Part shown: piece after piece, positions 56,882 through 64,000 of the stretch | Layout: every line of letters starts with the position of its first letter | Position numbering within the stretch: position 1 is the stretch's first letter | NCBI GenBank assembly: GCA_964447335.1 | Contig: CAYUSA010000003.1 | Span: forward strand, 23,851-87,850 | Length of the DNA: 64,000 bases | DNA from: HRBIN12 sp964447335 | Lineage (GTDB): Bacteria > Actinomycetota > UBA4738 > HRBIN12 | Direction of reading: 5' to 3' | Notes under the pieces: generated by a model | What the model was told of the DNA's origin: nothing | The model's database searches: none | The model's input: only the letters and a program-made list of their open reading frames with translations | Translations under genes and position numbers: made by a program

Positions 56882-57192
56882 GGAGCGATCACCTGTGTGC
56901 GCGTCAGCAGCTCGTCCATCTCCGCCACCAGATCCTGCGTCTTGGCCCCGCGGACGGCCCCCCGGGCCACCCATGCGAGGTCGAACCCATCTCGCACCCG
57001 GGGCGCGAGCTCCCGCCACGCCGCCCGCATGATCCGCCGAGCTCGGTTGCGCGCCACGGCACCTCCAACTCGGCGACCTGCGACGAACGCGACCTGCCCC
57101 CGCCCGGGCGCGAGAAAGGCTACCACCAGGGTTCCGTGCAGGGTTCTACCCTCGTCGAGGATCCGCCCGACGTTCGTCGTGGCTAGGCAGAC
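56878..57192 (-). CDS. rnpA: Ribonuclease P protein component, without a clear start codon
   Basis: The conserved region reads TTNVGRILDEGRTLHGTLVV, FVAGRRVGGAVARNRARRIM and RAAWRELAPRVRDGFDLAWV, the RnpA fold with its RNR motif that helps RNase P mature tRNA 5' ends. There is no ATG, GTG or TTG in this frame at the expected N terminus just after rpmH. The frame stays open right through rpmH, with the nearest in-frame TTG at 57396. So either a base was lost near the start, an unusual start codon is used, or rnpA overlaps rpmH extensively as in Thermus. The 5' end given is approximate. Confidence 0.85.
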   Translation of the reverse strand, partial: VCLATTNVGRILDEGRTLHGTLVVAFLAPGRGQVAFVAGRRVGGAVARNRARRIMRAAWRELAPRVRDGFDLAWVARGAVRGAKTQDLVAEMDELLTRTQVIAP

Positions 57193-57320
57193 AGGCGCGA
57201 GCGGCCCTTGGACCGGCGGCGCGCGAGGATGGCGCGACCGGCCCGGGTCCGCATCCGGAGCCGGAATCCGTGGGTCTTCTTGCGCCGACGGTTGTTGGGC
57301 TGGAACGTGCGCTTGGTCAT
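57183..57320 (-). CDS. rpmH: 50S ribosomal protein L34
   Basis: A 45-residue very basic protein, TKRTFQPNNRRRKKTHGFRL and RMRTRAGRAILARRRSKGR, the full L34 sequence pattern. GAAGAGG lies five bases before the ATG. TATACT on the minus strand at 57367-57372 and TTGTCC 18 bases further upstream probably form its promoter, which would also serve rnpA-yidD-yidC-khpB-rsmG-parAB. Confidence 0.95.
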   Translation of the reverse strand: MTKRTFQPNNRRRKKTHGFRLRMRTRAGRAILARRRSKGRSRLSA

Positions 57321-57366
57321 CGAGGCCTCTTCGGTAGGAAAGCCGGCTCCTCGGCCGGCGCGGCAG

Positions 57367-57396
57367 AGTATACGAGAGCGCATCGACGCGGGACAA
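57367..57396 (-). promoter_or_regulatory. rpmH operon promoter
   Basis: On the minus strand TTGTCC and TATACT (57367-57372) are 18 bases apart, about 47 bases before the rpmH ATG. It points away from dnaA. Confidence 0.55.
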
Positions 57397-57462
57397 AGCC
57401 CGCGCCCGGAGAAAGACCGTCAAAAGGGGCTCTCGACCAGGGCTTGTCGAAAACGCCGGTGC

Positions 57463-57468
57463 TATGCT
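57463..57468 (+). promoter_or_regulatory. Possible dnaA -10 box
   Basis: TATGCT matches TANNNT and lies about 100 bases before the dnaA start, giving a leader that contains the DnaA-box palindrome. No good -35 box is found at 16-18 bases; TTGTCG at 57444 is too close. Confidence 0.35.
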
Positions 57469-57537
57469 CCGGCCCGCCTTCCCCCAGGGCGCGCCCGCCC
57501 CCTCCCTACGGGACGCTCGGTTCAGCCTTCCCGGATG

Positions 57538-57567
57538 TTTCCACACGTGTGGAAAGGCGTTGTGGAT

Positions 57568-57569
<2 letters not shown>
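57538..57569. promoter_or_regulatory. DnaA-box-like palindrome and box at the dnaA start
   Basis: TTTCCACACGTGTGGAAA (57538-57555) is a perfect 18-bp palindrome holding two opposed sequences close to the DnaA box (TTATCCACA). TGTGGATAT (57561-57569) matches the inverse consensus at eight of nine positions and overlaps the dnaA start codon. DnaA bound here would directly repress its own translation start region and could take part in origin opening. Confidence 0.6.
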
Positions 57570-58953
<1,384 letters not shown>

Positions 58954-59163
58954 GCCATGGTGCATGGGATGGTGGGAAACCGGGGAACGGCGGTGGACGC
59001 TTCCCCCGCCAGCCCCAGGTTCCCGCGGTTCTCCCCACGGCGTCCACATGTCGGTGGGTGCCCGTACGCTCGGATGATGGGGGGTTTGTCCCGTTTTCCA
59101 CAGCCCCTACCACTACTGACTGAAGTTAGAGACCATCACGAGAAGCAGTGAGGAGGTGGACAC
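58954..59163. other. Likely replication origin (oriC) between dnaA and dnaN
   Basis: A 210-base gap that I see no gene in. TTTTCCACA (59094-59102) matches the DnaA box at eight of nine positions and GCGTCCACA (59040-59048) at seven; weaker ones are TGGTGGGAAA near 58970 and GGTGGACGC near 58992. An AT-richer stretch follows (about 59105-59150) that could melt first. The gene order on both sides (rpmH, dnaA, dnaN, recF, gyrB) is the classic origin arrangement. The exact start point cannot be fixed by eye. Confidence 0.6.
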
Positions 59164-60267
59164 GTGAGGTTCCGGTGTGACCGAGACGCCCTGTCCGAGG
59201 CGCTCCAGACCGTTCAGCGCGGGGTGTCCTCGCGTCCCGGCATCCCGGCACTCACGGGTGTCTTGATGGAGGCGCGCCCCGCCGGCGGGCTGACGCTCAC
59301 CACGACCGATCTCGAGGTCTCCGCACGGCTCACGGTCGACGTCCAAGTGACCGAGGACGGGGTGGCGCTGGTCCCCGCTCGCCTGCTCGGCGAGACGGTG
59401 AAGAGCCTGTCCGACGCCCCGGTCGAGTTCGAGGCGGACCAGGCTCAGGCGCGGATCCGGTGCGCGGCGTACGAAGGCGCGCTCCGGCTGCTTCCCGCCG
59501 AGGACTTCCCGTCGCTCCAGCCGCCGAGCGGCACCCGGATTGTGGTCGGCGGCGGCGCGTTCGCTGAGGCCGTGGGCCAGGTGGCGCGGGCCGCCTCGCG
59601 TGACGAGGCCCGCCCGGTGCTCACGGGCGTGCTCCTCGAGATCAGCCGCGAGGGTGTCACGCTCGTGTCCACGGACTCGTACCGCCTCGCGGTGCGGGAC
59701 CTGGTGGCGACCTCGGCCGGTGAGGCGAAGGCGATCGTGCCCGAGCGCGCGCTGTCCGAGGCCGGGCGCGCGGCCCAGGCCCTCGACGAAACGGAGATGG
59801 ACATCTTCGTCGACGAGAGCCAGGTCTCGTTCCAGGTCGGCACGTTCACGCTGACGTCACGCCTCATCGAGGGTGAGTTCCCGAACTACCGCCAGCTCCT
59901 GCCCGAGGCGTACGAGAGCCGGCTCACGGTCTCGCGCCAGCAGCTCATGGATGCCGTTCACCGGGTCGGCCTCCTCGCCCGCGACACCTCACCGGTTCGG
60001 ATGGAGTTCAACGCGCTCGGCGTGAAGCTGAGCTCGTCCTCGCCGGATCTCGGCCAGGCGGTCGAGGCGGTCGAGGCTCGATACGAGGGCGAGGAGATCA
60101 CGGCGGCCTTCAACCCGCACTACCTGGCCGACGGGCTCGCGGCGGCGACGGGGGAGACCGTACACCTCGAGGTTCGCGACGGGCTGAAGCCGGGAATCGT
60201 GCGTGGGGAGAGCGACGAGTTCACGTACCTCGTCATGCCCATTCGCCTGCCGACCCCGGTCGGCTAG
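59164..60267 (+). CDS. dnaN: DNA polymerase III beta subunit (sliding clamp)
   Basis: A 367-residue clamp with three repeated domains. Start: RFRCDRDALSEALQTVQRGV; middle: ILPAEDFPSLQ-like LRLLPAEDFPSLQPPSGTRI, EISREGVTLVSTDSYRLAVR; end: VRMEFNALGVKLSSSSPDLG, AFNPHYLADGL and YLVMPIRLPTPVG (the usual C-terminal clamp motif VMPxR). It holds the polymerase on DNA. The GTG start is preceded by AGGAGG. Confidence 0.95.
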   Translation: MRFRCDRDALSEALQTVQRGVSSRPGIPALTGVLMEARPAGGLTLTTTDLEVSARLTVDVQVTEDGVALVPARLLGETVKSLSDAPVEFEADQAQARIRCAAYEGALRLLPAEDFPSLQPPSGTRIVVGGGAFAEAVGQVARAASRDEARPVLTGVLLEISREGVTLVSTDSYRLAVRDLVATSAGEAKAIVPERALSEAGRAAQALDETEMDIFVDESQVSFQVGTFTLTSRLIEGEFPNYRQLLPEAYESRLTVSRQQLMDAVHRVGLLARDTSPVRMEFNALGVKLSSSSPDLGQAVEAVEARYEGEEITAAFNPHYLADGLAAATGETVHLEVRDGLKPGIVRGESDEFTYLVMPIRLPTPVG

Positions 60268-60280
60268 GCGCGCAGGACCG

Positions 60281-61366
60281 TTGCGCCTCGCCTGGGCCGA
60301 GCTCCGGGACTTCCGCAACCACGCCGCGACGAGGGTCGAGGACGTCCCCGGGGGGCTTATCGCCGTGGTCGGCCCGAACGGCGAGGGCAAGACGAACCTG
60401 CTCGAGGGCATCGCGTTCCTGTTCTTCCTCGCGTCGCCGAGGACCTCCTCGACCGAGCCGATCGTTCGCCGCGGCGCCGAGGCCGCCTACTCACGCGGGG
60501 AGGTCGAGACCGAGCTCGGGCGCGTGCTCGTGGAGGTCGAGATCCCCGGCCGTGGTGCGAACCGGGCGCAGGTGAACCGCTCGCCCGTGCGGCGCAAGCG
60601 GGACCTGCGTCGGCAGGTCCGGGCCGTGTTCTTCGGGCCGGACGACCTCATGGTGGTGATCGGCGACCCATCGAAGCGGCGTGAGTTCCTCGATGAGGCG
60701 ATCCGAGCCCTGTGGCCGCTGAAGGAGTCGGCGATCACGGCGTTCGACCGGGTGCTCCGCCAGCGGAACCGGTTGCTGAAGGACTGGGAGGGGCGGGGGG
60801 CGCCGCCGGGCCTCGAGACCTGGGACGCGGAGCTGATAGCAGCGGGCTGCGCCCTGATGCGCCTCCGGGCCGAGGCGGTCTCGCGGCTCACGCCGACGGC
60901 CGAGGACGAGTACCGGCACGTCGCGGGATACGGGCTCGACTGTGCGTACCAGCCGTCGGTCCCGGGTGAGGCGCTCGAGGAAACCTTCGCGCGGCGTCTG
61001 GCCGAGCGTCGCGCGGACGAGCTGATCCGCCGCACCACGCTCGTCGGGCCGCACCGGGACGAGCTGGGGCTCGCCGTCCGGGACCTCGGCGCGCGGAGCT
61101 TCGCGTCGCACGGCGAAGCGTGGGCGGCGGCGCTCTGCCTGCGGCTCGGGCTCGCGTCGGCGATCGCGGTCGAGGTCGGGGAGCGGCCGGTCGTGCTCCT
61201 GGACGACCCGTTCTCGGCGCTCGACCCCGCGAGGCAGCGCCGGGTAGCGGAGCGTCTGGAGGCCCGAGGCCAAGTATTCGTCTCGGTCGCGGACGAGGCG
61301 CACGTGCCGGCGCAGGCCGTGCGGATCCTGGACGTCCGGGCCGGCCGCGTGGAAGTGCGGATCTGA
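60281..61366 (+). CDS. recF: DNA replication and repair protein RecF
   Basis: A 361-residue ABC-type ATPase. LRLAWAELRDFRNHAATRVE is the RecF start; Walker A is AVVGPNGEGKTNLLEGIAFL; FFGPDDLMVVIGDPSKRREF is the RecF-specific block; the end has TLVGPHRDELGLAVRD, SHGEAWAAALCLRLGLA (signature) and VVLLDDPFSALDPARQRRV (Walker B). It loads RecA at gaps. The start is TTG 60281, 13 bases after the dnaN stop and after a weak CAGGA; no ATG or GTG is available at that place. Confidence 0.93.
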   Translation: MRLAWAELRDFRNHAATRVEDVPGGLIAVVGPNGEGKTNLLEGIAFLFFLASPRTSSTEPIVRRGAEAAYSRGEVETELGRVLVEVEIPGRGANRAQVNRSPVRRKRDLRRQVRAVFFGPDDLMVVIGDPSKRREFLDEAIRALWPLKESAITAFDRVLRQRNRLLKDWEGRGAPPGLETWDAELIAAGCALMRLRAEAVSRLTPTAEDEYRHVAGYGLDCAYQPSVPGEALEETFARRLAERRADELIRRTTLVGPHRDELGLAVRDLGARSFASHGEAWAAALCLRLGLASAIAVEVGERPVVLLDDPFSALDPARQRRVAERLEARGQVFVSVADEAHVPAQAVRILDVRAGRVEVRI

Positions 61367-61719
61367 TGCCGCACAGCAAGGGGTGGCGAGGCCGCCGCGA
61401 CGAACGGACGCTGGAGGAGGCCAAGCTCGGCGACGTGCTCGACGGGCTCCTGCGCGAGCGCCTGTTCGCCCGCGGTCTGCCGATCGGCCGTCTCACGGCG
61501 GCGTGGGAGGGCGTGGTCGGACCGCGGCTCGCGTCGGAGACGGCGCCGGTCACGCTCGAGCAGGGGGTGCTCGTCGTCGCGGCGAGCTCGGGACCGTGGG
61601 GCGCGCAGGCGCGGTTCCTCGGCGGCGAGATCCGCAAGCGAGCCAACGCGGCGCTCGGCGGAGAGGAGGTCAAGCGGGTCCAGGTCGTGGTCCGCGGGGA
61701 GCCTCGCAAAGCGTTGTAG
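61366..61719 (+). CDS. DUF721/DciA-like protein
   Basis: A 117-residue protein of the DUF721 group, which includes DciA, an ancestral loader of the DnaB helicase. The pattern RLTAAWEGVVGPRLASETAP followed by LEQGVLVVAASSGPWGAQAR, FLGGEIRKRANAALG is typical. The place between recF and gyrB is that of Rv0004 in M. tuberculosis. The ATG overlaps the recF stop (TGATG). Helicase loading is the likely role, given that no DnaC-type loader is seen. Confidence 0.85.
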   Translation: MPHSKGWRGRRDERTLEEAKLGDVLDGLLRERLFARGLPIGRLTAAWEGVVGPRLASETAPVTLEQGVLVVAASSGPWGAQARFLGGEIRKRANAALGGEEVKRVQVVVRGEPRKAL

Positions 61720-61781
61720 CGCAACGGCTCCGAGGATGCATGGGGGGCCCGCGGAACCGGGTCGGAGGGGCTTCCCGATGA

Positions 61782-61787
61782 TAGGAT
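61782..61787 (+). promoter_or_regulatory. gyrB -10 box
   Basis: TAGGAT is at the right place to start a transcript near 61794, giving a leader of about 75 bases before the gyrB start at 61870. No -35 box is evident. Confidence 0.4.
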
Positions 61788-61869
61788 GATGGGGCGTGTT
61801 CGGCGCGTTTCGCGAGGCCCCCAGAACGGCGCACGGGACCCCCGGCGTGCCCGTGCGAGTGGAGGGCGA

Positions 61870-63813
61870 TTGGCAAGCACAGCAGCCACGAAGGCCAAGA
61901 AGCCGGGTCACTACGAGGCGCAGGACATCCAGGTCCTGGAGGGCATCGAGCACGTCCGGCTGCGGCCGGGCATGTACATCGGGACCACCAGCGTCCGAGG
62001 ACTGCACCACCTGGTGTACGAGGTGGTCGACAACTCGATCGACGAGGCGATGGCCGGGTTCTGCGACCGGCTCGTCGTGCGGTTGGTGAAGGACGGCTCC
62101 TGCCAGGTCGAGGACAACGGCCGGGGCATCCCCGTCAAGCCGATCCCCAAGGCGAAGGACCCGCGGCCGGCCGTCGAGGTCGTGCTCACCACGTTGAATG
62201 CGGGCGGCAAGTTCGGCGGCGAGGGCTACCACATCTCCGGAGGCCTGCACGGCGTGGGCGTGTCGGTCGTGAATGCGCTCTCGGAGAAGATGATCGCCCA
62301 GGTCATGCGGGACGGCACCACGTGGAGCCAGTCGTACTCGAGGGGCAAGGCGACGACGAAGCTCACGAAGGGCAAGGCGAGCACGAAGACGGGCACGGTC
62401 ATCACGTTCTGGCCCGACACCGAGATCTTCACGGAGACGACCGAGTTCGACCGCCGTCTCCTCGCCGAGCGGCTGCAGGAGCAGGCGTTCCTCACCAAGG
62501 GCATCGAGATCCAGCTCGTCGACGAGCGCGAGACCCCCGCCGCGAAGCAGGTCTTCAAGGCGACCGGCGGCATCGCCGACTTCGTGAAGCACCTGTCCTC
62601 GGGCAAGGAGGCGATCCACAACCGCATCATCTCGATGGAGGTGAAGGAGCGCGACGCCGAGGCCGAGATCGCTCTGCAGTGGAACACCGGCTACGCGGAG
62701 TCGATCCACTCGTTCGCGAACACGATCAACACGCACGAGGGCGGGATGCACGAGGAGGGTCTGAAGAAGGCCCTCACGAACGTGGTGAACCGCTACGCGC
62801 GCGCGAAGGGCCTGCTGAAGGAGAAGGAGGACAACCTCACCGGCGAGGACGTGCGCGAGGGCCTCACGGCGATCGTGTCGGTGAAGCTGCGCGACCCGCA
62901 GTTCGAGGGCCAGACGAAGACCAAGCTCGGCAACACCACGATGCGCTCGCTCGTCGAGACGACCGTGAACGAGCACCTCATGACGTGGCTCGAGGAGCAC
63001 CCCGGCGACGCGAAGCGGATCGTCACGAAGGGCTCGTCGGCGGCGAAGGCGCGGATGGCGGCCAAGCAGGCGCGCGACATCGCACGCCGCAAGTCGTTCC
63101 TGGAGGGCGGCGGCCTGCCGGGCAAGCTCGCGGACTGCCAGCTCACCGACCCCGCTGCCTGCGAGATCTACATCGTCGAGGGTGACAGCGCCGGCGGCTC
63201 GGCGAAGCAGGCGCGGGACCGCGCGAGCCAGGCGATCCTGCCGATCCGCGGCAAGATCTTGAACGTCGAGAAGGCACGACTGCACAAGGTCCTCGAGAAC
63301 CAGGAGATCCAGGCGCTCATCACCGCGATCGGCACCGGGATCGGCGAGGAGTTCGACCTCGCGAAGGCGCGGTACCACCGGATCGTGCTCATGGCGGACG
63401 CCGACGTGGACGGCGCCCACATCCGTACGCTGCTGCTCACCTTCTTCTTCCGGAACATGCGCGAGCTGATCGACGCGGGGTTCATCTACCTCGCGCAGCC
63501 GCCGCTGTACAAGGTGATGGTCGAGCGCAAGGCGAACTACTTCTACACGGAGAAGCAGTGGTCGGACTTCCGTAAGCAGAACGGCGACAAGAAGTTCGAC
63601 ACGCCGCAGCGGTTCAAGGGTCTCGGCGAGATGAACCCCGACCAGCTGTGGGAGACGACGATGGACCCGGAGAGGCGCACCCTCCTGCAGGTCAACCTCG
63701 AGGACGCCGCGCTCGCCGACCGCCTGTTCACCATCCTCATGGGCGAGGACGTCGCGGCGCGCAAGGAGTTCATCGAGCAGAACGCCAAGGACGTACGGAA
63801 CCTCGATGTCTAG
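61870..63813 (+). CDS. gyrB: DNA gyrase subunit B
   Basis: A 647-residue type IIA topoisomerase subunit. The ATPase part starts QVLEGIEHVRLRPGMYIGTT and has VVDNSIDEAMAG, DNGRGIPV and GGLHGVGVSVVNALS. The Toprim part has YIVEGDSAGGSAKQARDR, LPIRGKILNVEKA and ADADVDGAHIRTLLLTFFFR; QRFKGLGEMNPDQLWETTMD is near the end. It drives negative supercoiling. The start chosen is TTG 61870, just behind GGAGGG; an in-frame ATG at 61786 would overlap the -10 box and adds residues with no family likeness. Confidence 0.95.
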   Translation: MASTAATKAKKPGHYEAQDIQVLEGIEHVRLRPGMYIGTTSVRGLHHLVYEVVDNSIDEAMAGFCDRLVVRLVKDGSCQVEDNGRGIPVKPIPKAKDPRPAVEVVLTTLNAGGKFGGEGYHISGGLHGVGVSVVNALSEKMIAQVMRDGTTWSQSYSRGKATTKLTKGKASTKTGTVITFWPDTEIFTETTEFDRRLLAERLQEQAFLTKGIEIQLVDERETPAAKQVFKATGGIADFVKHLSSGKEAIHNRIISMEVKERDAEAEIALQWNTGYAESIHSFANTINTHEGGMHEEGLKKALTNVVNRYARAKGLLKEKEDNLTGEDVREGLTAIVSVKLRDPQFEGQTKTKLGNTTMRSLVETTVNEHLMTWLEEHPGDAKRIVTKGSSAAKARMAAKQARDIARRKSFLEGGGLPGKLADCQLTDPAACEIYIVEGDSAGGSAKQARDRASQAILPIRGKILNVEKARLHKVLENQEIQALITAIGTGIGEEFDLAKARYHRIVLMADADVDGAHIRTLLLTFFFRNMRELIDAGFIYLAQPPLYKVMVERKANYFYTEKQWSDFRKQNGDKKFDTPQRFKGLGEMNPDQLWETTMDPERRTLLQVNLEDAALADRLFTILMGEDVAARKEFIEQNAKDVRNLDV

Positions 63814-64000
63814 GCGTCGCGCGGGTGGGGGAGGCGGCGGCGACGTCACGCTGTTCCGCGGCCGGGTCGAGCCCCTCGGGAGCGAGGAGGAGATCCAGCG
63901 GTCCTATCTCGCCTACGCCTGGTCGGTCATCGTCGGCCGCGCGCCCCCCGACGTCCGCGACGGTCTGAAGCCGGTCCACCGCAGGATCCTCTACGCGATG
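63806..64000 (+). CDS. gyrA: DNA gyrase subunit A, N-terminal start (partial)
   Basis: The first 65 codons of gyrA. The ATG overlaps the gyrB stop by eight bases (63806-63813), so the two are coupled. After a Gly-rich MSRRRAGGGGGGD lead comes IQRSYLAYAWSVIVGRAPPD and VRDGLKPVHRRILYAM, the start of the cleavage domain. Two positions are unusual: Trp where the family has Met (YAMSVI), and Pro where it has Leu (ALPDVRDG). The active-site Tyr lies beyond the window. Confidence 0.9.
   Translation, partial: MSRRRAGGGGGGDVTLFRGRVEPLGSEEEIQRSYLAYAWSVIVGRAPPDVRDGLKPVHRRILYAM

Noticed and set aside
58957..59151. 64-codon frame in the dnaA-dnaN gap
   Set aside because: Overlaps the DnaA-box-containing origin and lacks coding character.
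60487..63849. Very long open frame (1120 codons) on the minus strand opposite recF and gyrB
   Set aside because: It is the mirror of two well-conserved genes; long antisense frames are expected in DNA this rich in GC, and its product has no protein-like composition.

Overview
The window is a gene-dense, high-GC bacterial chromosome segment, most likely from an actinomycetote outside the classical Mycobacteriales/Streptomycetales. Four things point there. The right half follows the actinobacterial oriC gene order known from Mycobacterium: pcnA, Nudix, DUF6049-like, murJ, pseudokinase, sigM, anti-sigma, trxB, trxA, cwlM, parB, parA, rsmG, khpB, yidC, yidD, rnpA, rpmH, dnaA, dnaN, recF, DUF721, gyrB, gyrA. 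A PadR-ino1 pair is present, as in mycobacteria. There are a nickel superoxide dismutase with its protease, an F420-type LLM oxidoreductase and a PAC2 protein. At least seventeen genes start 5-10 bases after a TANNNT box with no Shine-Dalgarno site, which suggests leaderless transcription. I saw no tRNA, rRNA, CRISPR array, insertion sequence or prophage, and no gap longer than about 260 bases without a gene or gene remnant.

Left part (1-16.3 kb, accessory and metabolic): the end of a GH4 glycosidase, an aldo/keto reductase with an altered catalytic residue, a possible structured RNA between convergent genes, two small proteins, an SDR epimerase, PAC2, an FMN flavoprotein, padR-ino1 behind a clear operator, a phosphotransferase, two convergent MFS exporters (one under a MarR repressor), two lipoproteins (one an M15 peptidase), an ABC exporter whose ATPase gene is frameshifted at its 5' end, and a DsrE-TusA sulfur-transfer pair preceded by a cysteine-rich leader peptide and a palindrome.

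Middle (16.4-36.8 kb): an RTX-like secreted protein, divergent sodX/sodN, a secreted TSP3-repeat protein, a YchF ATPase, a molybdate regulator-transporter pair, signal peptidase I, a CtpE-like P-type ATPase, pcnA, dedA-pilT, then Nudix, a TauE-like permease, a DUF6049-like protein, MurJ, a TadE-like protein, a membrane pseudokinase, SigM and its anti-sigma factor. In M. tuberculosis the MurJ and pseudokinase parts are one protein (MviN); here they are separate genes.

Right part (36.8-64 kb): a MerR regulator and a nearly complete menaquinone set (menG, F, D, A, B, E; no menC or menH seen) sit between the anti-sigma factor and trxB. The classical origin region follows: thioredoxin system, CwlM, a 34-residue membrane peptide, an F420 enzyme, a metallo-beta-lactamase-fold protein, an aminotransferase, D-Ala-D-Ala ligase, ParB and a ParA with unusual tails, a perfect parS covering the rsmG start codon, KhpB/YidC/YidD/RnpA/RpmH, an origin with DnaA-box-like palindromes on both sides of dnaA, then dnaN-recF-DUF721-gyrB and the first codons of gyrA. 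Two apparent single-base frameshifts (near 13.25 kb and 39.67 kb) may be assembly errors or true mutations.
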